Source of the DNA: JAGOBX01 sp036733285
GTDB lineage: Bacteria; JAGOBX01
NCBI GenBank assembly: GCA_036733285.1
Contig: DAINAU010000073.1
Coordinates: 1 to 21,441, forward strand
Length of the DNA stretch: 21,441 nucleotides
Direction of reading: 5' to 3'
A program made the translations under genes and the position numbers. The notes under the pieces were generated by a model that was not told the DNA's origin, searched no databases, and worked only from the letters and a program-made list of their open reading frames with translations. How positions within the stretch are numbered: the first letter of the stretch is position 1; the number at the start of each line of letters is the position of its first letter. Shown here in pieces: positions 1-8,570 of this stretch.

Positions 1-2
1 CT

Positions 3-2405
3 TATTCCGAAACAGTTGTCATTGATACAAATTATATGTCGTTAATCGGAGCGGACTCAAGTTTAACGGTTATAGATCCGCCCGGAGATTCGAGTATAAC
101 CACATTATATGGAATTTACGCTTTAAATAAAAATAATATTCTAATAGAAAACTTACGGATTACGCAATCTTATTTTGGAGTTTATTTTAATAATACTGAT
201 ACTTCGATCATAAACAATATTTCTGTCATTTTATGCGGTAAATCAACTGGCTCAGGAGCGGGAATCGGGATATATAATTCAAGCGATTCAAATATAATAC
301 AGAATAATTATGTGGATAGATGTTACGACGGTATAAGAATTTATAATTCAAACTATAATCGAATTATTTCAAATTTTGTTATGAATTCTTTTACTGGCGT
401 ATATCTGCGTCCAAATAGCAATTATAATTATGTTTTTAATAATAGTTCAATAAATAATTATTTTAGTGGATTTTTTTTAGAAACTTCAAATAATAATGTA
501 ATTGATTCTAATTTTGTTTCAGGAATATTAGTATACGGTTATCAAATTAATCTAAGTTCGAACAATATTATTTCAAATAATATTGCAGAAAAAAATTTAA
601 GTACAGGATTTCTTATAGAAGCATCTTCAAATTCAAACTATGTTTATAATAATATTTCCAGAAATAACGATGTGAATGGTTTTTGGATACATTTCAATGC
701 AAATAACAATATTTTCTATAATAATGTTTCGTCAAATAATAAACAAACTGGATTTAATTTAACGGATAATCCAATAAATAATATATTTTATCAAAATACT
801 GTTGATTCAAACACATACGGTTTCTATATAACGGGAACTACAACTTCAAATACTTTTCAAAAAAACAACTGGTTCGGCTCGCCGACAAATCCAGATTCTG
901 CGATATTTATATCGGTTAATGCGACTTCAAATTTTAGTTATAATTATTGGTCGACTTCTGATTCTTTTAATATCTCTAATAAAATTAAAGGATCGTTTTC
1001 AAATAAAATAATATGGGTTCCTTTTAGAATTACTGAAATAGATACTTCGACAAACGCGGATACCATAGCTCCCACAACGCCTTCGTTTATTTCAATCGAT
1101 ACATCTACGTTATCGCAAATCAAAATAGTCTGGTCGAAACCGTCTTTGGACGAAGACGGCTCCGCGCTTACAGGATTATCGGGGTACAGATTATACAGAT
1201 GCGATTATCCCGACACGAACGATTGGGAACAATATTTAATCTGGTCAACGCAAACTGCTGATGAAACGTCTTATATTGATTCGGGATTAAGTCAGGGATT
1301 TAAATATTATCGAATAGTATCTTTCGACAGCCATTATACCGATGGAAAAAATTTTCAGAACCGAAGCTGGTATTCGTCAGTATTAACCGCAAATATAATT
1401 ACAAATCTTGCTCCTTCCTGCACGATATTGGTTCCGGTTGACGGAGAAACATACGGTCAGAATATTTCCTGTACTTTTGTTATTTCCGATCCGGACGATA
1501 ATAAATGTACTTTAACAATAGTTCAATATTCAAAAGACGGCGGGACTAACTGGCATAACGCTTCGGTTTATTCAGGAGATACGTCTAATTTAGACGGGGA
1601 TTCAATAGGAAAAACATATTCGTTCGTCTGGAATTCTTTCGCCGATTTGCCGGATACAATAATTCAAACGATAAGATTCAGAATTTTTGCGTTTGACGGA
1701 ATTGATACCGGAATCGCCGACACGACTTTAAATTTCTGCATTGATAATTTAAAACCCGATTCGGTTGCAGGTTTAGTAGCCGCCGCTGATTTATCTCTTC
1801 CGGATACCGGAGTTTTATTAAAATGGAATCTTGTCTCAACCGCTGATTTATCAGGATATAATATTTACAGAGATACTACTGGCATTGGAAATTATATAAA
1901 ATTAAATTTAATCATTATTTCAGATACAAGCTATTTTGACACAACCGCAGTTCAAGGAGAAACGTTTTATTATTCCGTTGCCGCAGTGGACAGTTACGGA
2001 AATGAAAGTTTGAAAACCGATTCTGTCAGCGCTTCAAGCGTTCTTATAAAAAAATATATTCAATCGGTTGAAATAAGCGGCGCAGATACCGCGGTAAAAC
2101 CCGGAGCTACAATAACATATTATATCGAATATCTGAATAATGGTTTTGCTCCCGCAACGGACGTTGAAATTTACGATACTTTACCGGCGGAAGTCTCTTA
2201 TAAAATTTCTTCGCAGGATTCTGTTTCAGGAAACGCCTTTCAAATTTTTTACAGTTCAGATAATTCTGTTTCCTGGGGTTATACGCCGTTCGGAACAACA
2301 GACGCAAATGTTACAAATTTAAAAATTATGTTAATTGGAACTATTCCGCCAAAAATCGACTGGCCTTGCAACGGCAGTCTTAAATACGGAACAGTCATAA
2401 AATAA
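3..2405 (+). CDS. Secreted beta-helix / Fn3 / DUF11 surface protein, 5' end outside the window
   Basis: The reading frame is open to the left edge, and the residues before the first ATG (position 36) already fit the strand pattern, so the gene starts upstream. Numbering from that ATG, residues 1 to about 330 form a right-handed parallel beta-helix of the NosD/pectin-lyase type, with many Asn-rich turns (NN, SNNN) and short hydrophobic strands. Residues 345-450 and 570-670 look like fibronectin type III domains (I-V-W-S-K-P, then G-Y-R-L-Y and Y-Y-R-I-V). Residues 456-565 are an Ig-like domain, and 672-789 resemble a DUF11 repeat (YYIEYLNNG, then DVEIYDTLP). The protein stops within the last domain, with no visible sortase, PEP-CTERM or type IX sorting signal. 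It is probably an extracellular adhesin or polymer-binding protein, but the substrate is not readable. The stop lies 19 bases before gmk. Confidence 0.85.
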   Translation, partial: YSETVVIDTNYMSLIGADSSLTVIDPPGDSSITTLYGIYALNKNNILIENLRITQSYFGVYFNNTDTSIINNISVILCGKSTGSGAGIGIYNSSDSNIIQNNYVDRCYDGIRIYNSNYNRIISNFVMNSFTGVYLRPNSNYNYVFNNSSINNYFSGFFLETSNNNVIDSNFVSGILVYGYQINLSSNNIISNNIAEKNLSTGFLIEASSNSNYVYNNISRNNDVNGFWIHFNANNNIFYNNVSSNNKQTGFNLTDNPINNIFYQNTVDSNTYGFYITGTTTSNTFQKNNWFGSPTNPDSAIFISVNATSNFSYNYWSTSDSFNISNKIKGSFSNKIIWVPFRITEIDTSTNADTIAPTTPSFISIDTSTLSQIKIVWSKPSLDEDGSALTGLSGYRLYRCDYPDTNDWEQYLIWSTQTADETSYIDSGLSQGFKYYRIVSFDSHYTDGKNFQNRSWYSSVLTANIITNLAPSCTILVPVDGETYGQNISCTFVISDPDDNKCTLTIVQYSKDGGTNWHNASVYSGDTSNLDGDSIGKTYSFVWNSFADLPDTIIQTIRFRIFAFDGIDTGIADTTLNFCIDNLKPDSVAGLVAAADLSLPDTGVLLKWNLVSTADLSGYNIYRDTTGIGNYIKLNLIIISDTSYFDTTAVQGETFYYSVAAVDSYGNESLKTDSVSASSVLIKKYIQSVEISGADTAVKPGATITYYIEYLNNGFAPATDVEIYDTLPAEVSYKISSQDSVSGNAFQIFYSSDNSVSWGYTPFGTTDANVTNLKIMLIGTIPPKIDWPCNGSLKYGTVIK

Positions 2406-2424
2406 TTATTTTGAGGAGTTTTTT

Positions 2425-2988
2425 ATGGGTTTAAAAGGAAATTTATTGGTTATTTCAGCTCCGTCCGGAGCGGGCAAATCAACTATTTGCAAACGAGTAT
2501 TGGCTGAATTGGAAAATATTTCATTTTCCGTTTCAATGACTACCCGCAAACCGCGGACAGGAGAAATTGACGGAGCGGATTATAAATTTACAGACGTTGA
2601 TACGTTTAAAAAAACAATAGAGGAAAACGGTTTTTTAGAATGGGCTCAGGTTCATAATAATTACTACGGCACTCCGATAAGTCTTGTAAAAGAAAAAACT
2701 GATTCCGGAACAGATATAATTTTGGATATTGACGTTCAAGGCGGAATGCAGGTAAAAAAAAGAGCTCCTGAAAGCATATTGATTTTCATAGCTCCGCCGT
2801 CAATGGAAGAGCTTGAAAGAAGATTGAAGGGAAGACAAACTGATACTGAAGAAGTCATAAACCTCCGTTTAAAAAACGCGCGTTCTGAAATGGAATATAA
2901 AGACAAATACGATTATTTAATTGTGAATGACAATCTTGAAAAGGCGGTTGAAGATTTGAAAAAAATTATTCTCGCCGCTCGAAAATAA
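2425..2988 (+). CDS. gmk: Guanylate kinase
   Basis: Phosphorylates GMP to GDP with ATP in the cytosol, a step of guanine nucleotide synthesis. At 187 residues it has the usual length. The P-loop SAPSGAGKST is at residues 10-19. The GMP-binding region follows, with TTRKPRTGE near 40 and an intact YYGTP further on. A late RLKGRQTDTEE segment fits the lid. A Shine-Dalgarno sequence GAGGAG (2413-2418) sits 6 bases before the ATG, which supports this start. The neighbours are odd: gmk often precedes rpoZ, whereas here it is sandwiched between two surface-protein genes (19 bases after one, 8 before the other), so it may share their transcript. All recognisable catalytic motifs are present, so it is probably the housekeeping enzyme. 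Confidence 0.97.
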   Translation: MGLKGNLLVISAPSGAGKSTICKRVLAELENISFSVSMTTRKPRTGEIDGADYKFTDVDTFKKTIEENGFLEWAQVHNNYYGTPISLVKEKTDSGTDIILDIDVQGGMQVKKRAPESILIFIAPPSMEELERRLKGRQTDTEEVINLRLKNARSEMEYKDKYDYLIVNDNLEKAVEDLKKIILAARK

Positions 2989-2996
2989 AATAAATT

Positions 2997-5030
2997 ATGA
3001 ACCAAAACAAAGGTTTTGCGATTATTTACGTTTTAATTCTTATTTTTATTTTTTTCGCGCTTGGGATTTCAATTTCTTTTATATCGCTGAAACTAATTGA
3101 AAAATCTGACGTCATAGCGATTAAACAACAAACATTTTATATTGCCGAAGCGGGAGCCGAATTTGCAAAACATAAAATTAAAACTGATCCGCTTTGGAAT
3201 GTGGGATTTTCGAATGTTCAATTTGCCGATATATCAGGAGAAACAATCGGATATTATAATGTGATTATCGATTCTTCCTCTTATCCGGTATATAAAATAA
3301 TTTCGAACGGATTTTATAAAAAATTTTGCGATACTATTATTTTAAGTTATTCGGCGATTGCCGGAAATCAGGATATGTTTAATTATTTAATACTGACTGA
3401 TTCCGACGCTAATATTGGTTTGACCGGTTTTGTATCAGACGGTAATTTGCATTCTAATACGTCTTTGAATACATCCTCGGCTATAGTTTATTCCGGCGTA
3501 TCGTTCACTTCTGTCGATTCCGGAGACACGTTAATAACAAGAATTGATTTTGACACTAATGGTTATGCAACGGAAGCTTCAGCCTTAGGTCATTTTGTTT
3601 CGGGATACAAAGAATTTCTTGAAGGAACGACGTCTTCAGGAGTTTGGTATGTTAACGGCGATGTAACCATTGGAGGAATCAGGTGGTGGAATAAAAGTTA
3701 TACGCGCAGAATAAAACTTAGAATTACAAATAATAATACCTGGTGGGTAACGCTTCCCTCGGATTATTCAGTAAATTTAGATTTAGATACGAATTCATTA
3801 ATTGTTCAGGGATTATTGAGAGCCGATTTAAACGATTTGCGGTTAGTAAGATATAATTCTGGAACCGGAGTATATACTGAATTAGACAGAGTTTATATTC
3901 ATAGACCGGATATGAAAGGAATTTGGTTTAGAATAATTGACACTATATCCGCTTCGAGTTATCTCGAAAATTATTATATTTATTATAATAATCCTTCCGC
4001 TGTAGCGGCTCCGTCAAATACTGATAACGTATTTATTATCTACGATGATTTTTCTATAAATTCTTTAGCTAATTACCATAACGGCAGGCATCTTGATTTG
4101 CATGGCGCGGGTCAGGAACCAATGATTTATGATAATATCAATTTTAGACTACGCTGCAATACCGGCGATAATAGCGACGCAGGAATAAGAACTCCGGCGG
4201 TAAATGAAAAAAATGTTCTTATACAATGCGACATAGGCGTTTCCGGAGTTTATCCTGATAACGGGACTTCCGCATTATCGACTAAATGGAGAAATAAAAA
4301 CAATAATACCTTAGCCCACATTTCTAACGGAACCTACGCGTCTCCGCAAATCGGAACGGATGGCGCAAGAAACGGGGATATCTCCGATCCGGCGGGAAAT
4401 TTTTATATTCCGGCGGACGGTTCGACTCAAACTTTAAAATACGCTTCCGGTGAAATCTGCAACTGGATGGGATTTAGTTGGTGCGATTATTATTTTTGGG
4501 TGAATAACGCTCTTCGCGCTTCTGAAACCTGGTCGACTGTTCAATCCGATGAATCAGGACAGGTTGCCGTAGAATTTGCGCAACAAATCGCTTGGATGGA
4601 TAATCTTGTAGTTCGAAAATTTATTTCGCCGGAACCTTCGATAACAATAAGCCCCGAAGGAAATACCGTAATAAATGGAACCATATGCGCAACCGGCGAT
4701 ATAATCATAGTCGGTTCAAACGGTATTACTGTAAATAATTCTATCGACTCTTATCCCGCTTTATTGACGAAAAAAAATATATTTTTTAATGGCACTAATC
4801 CCTCTAATCCAAACCGTCCTTACATCGAAGGGATTATTTATGCCAAAAACAATATATATATTGATAATATCAGGATTTTAGGCAGCATTTACGCTCAATC
4901 GGTTTATTCTACCGGCAATGTAAATATTACGTATAATACAAATCCGGCGGCAAATCCTTTTCTGAATCCGCCCCCGTATTTTCAAACTTTAGTTTCTAAC
5001 GCGTCCGTAATTAAATGGATTAATAACTAA
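2997..5030 (+). CDS. PilX-like prepilin with DUF2341 and ConA-like domains inserted in its C-terminal solenoid
   Basis: The N-terminus is a type IV prepilin signal: a short basic leader, G6-F7 cleavage site, a hydrophobic helix to about residue 32, then YIAEAGAEFA near 48-57, the PilX-type motif. Residues up to about 228 and again 556-677 read as one beta-solenoid module with Gly-rich strands (WYVNGDVTIGG before the gap, INGTICATGDIIIVG after it) and end in a Pro-rich PPPYF segment typical of PilX-like proteins. Between them, residues 229-555 form a foreign-looking cassette. It starts with DUF2341 (WWNKSYTRRIKL to YIYYNNP), followed by a concanavalin/LamG-like domain ending in WMDNLVVRKFISPEPS. 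It is probably a minor pilin or pseudopilin carrying a carbohydrate-binding module. The start is 8 bases after gmk and has no clear Shine-Dalgarno sequence. The pilus partners are not in this window. Confidence 0.8.
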   Translation: MNQNKGFAIIYVLILIFIFFALGISISFISLKLIEKSDVIAIKQQTFYIAEAGAEFAKHKIKTDPLWNVGFSNVQFADISGETIGYYNVIIDSSSYPVYKIISNGFYKKFCDTIILSYSAIAGNQDMFNYLILTDSDANIGLTGFVSDGNLHSNTSLNTSSAIVYSGVSFTSVDSGDTLITRIDFDTNGYATEASALGHFVSGYKEFLEGTTSSGVWYVNGDVTIGGIRWWNKSYTRRIKLRITNNNTWWVTLPSDYSVNLDLDTNSLIVQGLLRADLNDLRLVRYNSGTGVYTELDRVYIHRPDMKGIWFRIIDTISASSYLENYYIYYNNPSAVAAPSNTDNVFIIYDDFSINSLANYHNGRHLDLHGAGQEPMIYDNINFRLRCNTGDNSDAGIRTPAVNEKNVLIQCDIGVSGVYPDNGTSALSTKWRNKNNNTLAHISNGTYASPQIGTDGARNGDISDPAGNFYIPADGSTQTLKYASGEICNWMGFSWCDYYFWVNNALRASETWSTVQSDESGQVAVEFAQQIAWMDNLVVRKFISPEPSITISPEGNTVINGTICATGDIIIVGSNGITVNNSIDSYPALLTKKNIFFNGTNPSNPNRPYIEGIIYAKNNIYIDNIRILGSIYAQSVYSTGNVNITYNTNPAANPFLNPPPYFQTLVSNASVIKWINN

Positions 5031-5035
5031 ATGAA

Positions 5036-5081
5036 AAAATAAGAAAACAAATTTAACGTCTAAAATTAGTTTTCTTATTTT
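5036..5081. terminator. AT-rich inverted repeat, probable bidirectional terminator
   Basis: A perfect 13-bp inverted repeat (5036-5048 against 5069-5081) with a 20-base loop starts five bases after the prepilin stop codon. Both arms give a T-rich 3' side (GTTTTCTTATTTT), so it could end transcripts from either direction between the convergent genes. The stem is low in GC and the loop is long, so efficiency is uncertain. Confidence 0.55.
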
Positions 5082-5179
5082 GATGTTTCATTTCATATTA
5101 CCCTACTTTCATTTTGAACAGAAACAATCCTTTTGTCCCCACTGCCTTAGCGTTAAAATAGCGTATGTATACAAACGGA

Positions 5180-5368
5180 TTATTTCAAGAATCTTTCCAT
5201 ATTAAAAAGCGTGAATAAATGTTGCTGCGCCGGCATATTAAACTTATTTGCCGCTTTACGCGAAACATTTAAGTCATCAAGAACGAGAACAATCTGTATA
5301 CTTTCCAGTATTTCTTTTCCAAGAAATTCCTCAAAGCCGCCGAGCTTTGCTCGGAGGTTCTTTACTTT
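5180..5368 (-). pseudogene. Possible C-terminal remnant of an unidentified gene
   Basis: Read on the minus strand, this stretch gives 62 codons without a stop before a TAA at 5180-5182. An in-frame stop lies immediately upstream at 5369-5371, and there is no ATG, GTG or TTG in the first 40 codons. The translation has protein-like composition: GGFEEFLGKEI, then IQIVLVLDDLNVSRKAANKF, then an FNMERFLK end. The LNVSRKAANKF segment vaguely recalls a helix-turn-helix, but I do not recognise the family. It could be a decayed gene tail or chance. It also overlaps the hairpin at 5333-5370. Confidence 0.25.
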
Positions 5369-5370
5369 TT
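5333..5370 (+). terminator. GC-rich hairpin with T-tract, probable intrinsic terminator
   Basis: On the plus strand, AAAGCC and CCGAGC pair with GCTCGG and GG-CTTT around a TTT loop. One G/A mismatch and a two-base bulge interrupt the stem. A TTTACTTTTT tract follows directly. It would back up the AT-rich hairpin in stopping transcription out of the prepilin gene, and it lies 40 bases before the stop of the convergent transporter gene. Confidence 0.5.
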
Positions 5371-5409
5371 AGCGCGGATAGTTTTTAGGTAAAATTCGGA
5401 CGGTTCAAA

Positions 5410-7002
5410 TTATCGCGTCAATTCAACAATTTTTTTCAGCAACCAAATAATTTTTTCAAAATGTTCGGTGGCTATCAATAAAACCTTTTTTTCAGCGTCG
5501 TTAAGCGCAGGCTGCAAACCGAGATATTTGTCTCTGAATCTATTCATCAAATCGCTTTTATCAGAAGTCATAGCTTTTATTATTTCGATATCGTCAGGAT
5601 TGAAATTAGTGAACACGTCGTTGGCGGTTAGCAAAATCGCATCGAGTCCCTCCAAAAAATTTCTTATAAGTTTTTCCATCTCAGGCGATATGTCGACGCT
5701 TGTTATTTCGTCGGCGAAACCGGACGTTGTTTCAAATATTGAGCGCATAAGATTATGTCTATGAACGCATTTTAAATATTGTATTGAAGATTCTTTATCA
5801 AGATTTTTATTTATAAGTTCCGAAATATAAAAATCAAGTTCTTTAGTAAGTTTGAATGTGATTTCATTTAATGATTGAACGGAATATTTTGAAGGTTTGT
5901 TCTCTATTTTACAACGGATAATTTCAGTGTAAATCGGAAGTTTATTTAAAATGTTGAACTGTTCTTTTTCAATTATTGTTATAGCCGAAACCGTATCATT
6001 AAGAATATCGCTTTTAACGTATTTTAAAGAGCTTTCTTGTTCTTGTAAAGTGGCAGGCCAGATTTTATCAAGAAAAGATATTACGGGTTTTATTGATAAA
6101 TGAGATAAAAAAGTTGTTATAACGCTGAAAAACACAAGAAAATAAGTCATCTGTTGCTCAAGCGGCAAATTATTTGTTGAAACAAATAAATACTTAACGA
6201 GCGGAACATTGAATTTAATTTCAATAAAATATAAAGGAATAAAAATAACAAGACCTATAACGCAGCTTGCGGCAGGAAATAAAGCAAGCTGTTTTGCCTG
6301 ACCTTTTAAACCTATTGCAAGAAAACAATAACGCAATCCCTCTCCTATAATACTCGCATAGATATATAATATTGTATTGTCCGCGTCAAATATGCCGACT
6401 TTTGCAAACGAAAAAATCACTATTAAAAAAGCGTCTACGGATTGCACGAGAAACGATAATGCCGCGCCTATAAGAAACGCCATGAAATACGATTTTTTGG
6501 AATAAAGAATTAGTTCCTTAAACCATTCCATATCTTTCAAAGGGGCGGCGCTGTCCACCATTAATTTTATGCCTATAAATATTATGCATAATCCCAAAAC
6601 CGCGGCAACAAAATTAATTTTATTCTTAGGTTTGTCAAACGCGTATAATATTCCGGTTATTCCAAGTAAAAACAACATTACCTGATTTATATCCATAAAT
6701 ACTATGACAAGCAAAAGCAAAGAACCGGCGCCGGCCCAATTAATTATTGGAAGCGCGCGCTGAACTGAAAGCAATCCGGTTGACAACATTCCGATAACAG
6801 CGTAATTAACCGCGGTGGTGCTTATAGTAATCGCTCCGAATATGATTCCCAGCAAAGACCCTTTCAAATCGCTGTCTGTAACCTTTTCAAGAAGCGTCCT
6901 GAATTTTCTCGAAGTGAGATTATACATATTGGTCTGAAGAATTTTTACTCCGGTGAGAAACAATCCCATACCGCCTAACATCGCCACTAATACGGAAATC
7001 AA
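5410..7002 (-). CDS. Na/Pi-cotransporter-family-like membrane protein with PhoU-like C-terminus
   Basis: 530 residues. The first 320 or so are a series of hydrophobic helices with the topology of the Na/Pi cotransporter family (PF02690), beginning LGGMGLFLTGVKILQ. Residues 335-530 are a soluble, helical PhoU-like domain (KELDFYISELINKN, FLEGLDAILLTANDVF), the usual bacterial fusion. The family's QSSSATT signature is degenerate in both repeats: ISTTAVNYA replaces it in the first and QSVDAFLIV in the second, and the GANIGT motifs are also absent (WAGAGSL, ASIIGEG). Phosphate transport is therefore doubtful and the real substrate unknown. The start is TTG, supported by GAGAGG six bases upstream; the next in-frame ATG is residue 8. 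It is the last gene of the minus-strand run, 81 bases after the SDR gene. Confidence 0.8.
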   Translation of the reverse strand: MISVLVAMLGGMGLFLTGVKILQTNMYNLTSRKFRTLLEKVTDSDLKGSLLGIIFGAITISTTAVNYAVIGMLSTGLLSVQRALPIINWAGAGSLLLLVIVFMDINQVMLFLLGITGILYAFDKPKNKINFVAAVLGLCIIFIGIKLMVDSAAPLKDMEWFKELILYSKKSYFMAFLIGAALSFLVQSVDAFLIVIFSFAKVGIFDADNTILYIYASIIGEGLRYCFLAIGLKGQAKQLALFPAASCVIGLVIFIPLYFIEIKFNVPLVKYLFVSTNNLPLEQQMTYFLVFFSVITTFLSHLSIKPVISFLDKIWPATLQEQESSLKYVKSDILNDTVSAITIIEKEQFNILNKLPIYTEIIRCKIENKPSKYSVQSLNEITFKLTKELDFYISELINKNLDKESSIQYLKCVHRHNLMRSIFETTSGFADEITSVDISPEMEKLIRNFLEGLDAILLTANDVFTNFNPDDIEIIKAMTSDKSDLMNRFRDKYLGLQPALNDAEKKVLLIATEHFEKIIWLLKKIVELTR

Positions 7003-7008
7003 AATGAA

Positions 7009-7014
7009 CCTCTC
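7009..7014 (-). promoter_or_regulatory. Shine-Dalgarno site deciding a TTG start
   Basis: GAGAGG on the minus strand lies six bases upstream of TTG at 7002-7000. It favours TTG over the ATG seven codons later as the start of the transporter-like gene. Confidence 0.6.
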
Positions 7015-7083
7015 TAAACAAAAAAATTAGATGCAAAAGCCGAATAATTTTTAGTTGCAATCATAAAATACTATTATAAAATT

Positions 7084-8022
7084 TCAAGTTATATATTTTT
7101 TTATCCACTCGCTGTCGACTTCGTATTTTTCATTAGAATTATGAAACGCGATTAAATTATTTTTTAGATTTACTTTTTTTCTGTATTCAGCCGGCAGAAA
7201 GCGGACTAATAATTCGTTCCAAAAAATCAAGAATTTTAATATCGCAGGATTTACAAAAACAGGTTTCTTTACGCCTGCTTCTAAGGCAAGTCTTGAATAT
7301 AACTCGTAAACCGTCGCAGGATTTTCGTCGCCTGCTATCTTAACAATATTTTTTCCTTCCTTTTCGAAATCAATTTTACCGAATATCAAACCTGTTATCA
7401 AGTCTGAAACCAAATCCGGATTCGCAGTATGCCAATAATAATTTTTTGCCCCTGCGACGAATTTAAATTTCAGGTTCCGCATCCGGTTTTTTATTATTTC
7501 AAAATAATTATCAGCATCGCAAATGTAAGCCGATCTGATTATAATTTTATTAATATCGGTATAAGAAAGCAATATTTTTTCAGCTTCAATTTTTGATTTT
7601 CCATATTCGTCTTTTGCCGAGTAATCGAAATTATTTTTATAAACGAACGAATTTGATTTTGCTTTAATTCCGTTTAAAACCGAAACCGAACTTAACGCTA
7701 TCAATTTGTTGATATTATTTTTTTTTACAATATCGCAAACTCGTTTTGTCCCTTGAACGTTTATTTTTTTTAGATAATTCTCATTGTCCGGCTTATTATA
7801 AGAAGCGAGATGAACCGCAACGTCTATTTTTATTCCATCCGGAATAACAAAATCCGTAATATCTCCGCATATGAATTTAATTACGTCCGTTTTTTTCCAG
7901 CTTTCCGGAATCCTTGATTCGTTTCTTACAAGCAGATATACCGCGGTAAAATTTTTTGATAAAATTTTTTCAACCAATTTGGTTCCCAAATATCCGGTTG
8001 CTCCCGTAATAAAAATAATCAT
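7084..8022 (-). CDS. NAD-dependent epimerase/dehydratase-like extended SDR
   Basis: 312 residues, the usual length for extended short-chain dehydrogenases. The nucleotide-binding motif TGATGYLG is at residues 6-13, an acidic GDITD follows near 53-57, the catalytic Ser lies in ALSSVSV (111-114), and the YxxxK pair is Y140/K144 in DEYGKSK. These residues suggest an active enzyme using NAD(P) on a nucleotide sugar or similar hydroxyl substrate. The C-terminal half is variable and the substrate cannot be named. It is 17 bases after the Gx transporter gene and in the same run as a UDP-glucuronate decarboxylase, so a role in sugar-nucleotide metabolism is the simplest inference. The start ATG opens directly on the Rossmann strand (MIIFITGATG), so it is secure. 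Confidence 0.85.
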   Translation of the reverse strand: MIIFITGATGYLGTKLVEKILSKNFTAVYLLVRNESRIPESWKKTDVIKFICGDITDFVIPDGIKIDVAVHLASYNKPDNENYLKKINVQGTKRVCDIVKKNNINKLIALSSVSVLNGIKAKSNSFVYKNNFDYSAKDEYGKSKIEAEKILLSYTDINKIIIRSAYICDADNYFEIIKNRMRNLKFKFVAGAKNYYWHTANPDLVSDLITGLIFGKIDFEKEGKNIVKIAGDENPATVYELYSRLALEAGVKKPVFVNPAILKFLIFWNELLVRFLPAEYRKKVNLKNNLIAFHNSNEKYEVDSEWIKKYIT

Positions 8023-8039
8023 TATTATCAGCCGCTCTT

Positions 8040-8570
8040 TTATTTAAAAATAAAAAATTTTTTTTCAGAAAGTTTAGCGTAAAGTTTATTGGAAATATAT
8101 CCTGTTAACAATCCCGAAACAAAAGCGAACAGAAGAAAATACCGCGACATTAAAAGTAATCCTGTATTCTGAAATATTATTAATGAACCGGTTAAAAGCT
8201 GCAAAAACATATTGGTCATCGCTCCGGCTACGGATACGCTTAAAAAACTCGCCGATTCCCTTAATATTCTGAACATTAAATACATTATGAAAATCGCGCC
8301 CCCCGAAGATATTAAACTTATTGCGAATACCGCGATTCCGGCGGTTCCTGCAATAACGGAAGCTATAATATTTCTAAAAAGCAGTATCAAATATATTTCC
8401 GGAAGATTCAGTTTTTTTTGTTTTAACAACAGCATAAATACTATATTTGAAAATCCTATTCTAATCCAAGGAAAAGGTTTGGGAATAAGCGATTCTGAAA
8501 CATATAGAACCGTGACGATGACAATCGAAAAAACGTATGTTTTAATTTTATTATTTTGTGATGGAATCAA
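8040..8570 (-). CDS. Gx transporter family protein (Hpre_diP_synt_I family)
   Basis: 176 residues with about five hydrophobic helices. The family hallmark is the segment LIPKPFPWIRIGFSNIVFM near residues 28-46, followed by a Gly/Ala-rich helix pair (SVIAGTAGIAVF). The family (PF07456) was first named heptaprenyl diphosphate synthase component I, but members are integral membrane proteins now usually called Gx transporters; the substrate is unknown. The gene overlaps the upstream NusG_II gene by 20 bases, so translation is probably coupled. The start is TTG at 8570, with AAGGCGGA just upstream; no ATG occurs early enough to keep the first helix. From memory, proteins of this family and the NusG_II family occur together in the flavin-based extracellular electron transfer locus of Listeria (eetB, eetA); that link is not shown by the sequence. 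Confidence 0.85.
   Translation of the reverse strand: MIPSQNNKIKTYVFSIVIVTVLYVSESLIPKPFPWIRIGFSNIVFMLLLKQKKLNLPEIYLILLFRNIIASVIAGTAGIAVFAISLISSGGAIFIMYLMFRILRESASFLSVSVAGAMTNMFLQLLTGSLIIFQNTGLLLMSRYFLLFAFVSGLLTGYISNKLYAKLSEKKFFIFK

Larger units (their letters stand above)
5031..5409. other. Convergent intergenic region, 379 bases
   Basis: Lies between the 3' ends of the prepilin gene (plus) and the transporter-like gene (minus). It holds the two hairpins and the possible gene remnant listed separately. In the rest (about 5082-5179) I see no coding pattern, promoter or RNA gene. Confidence 0.6.
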
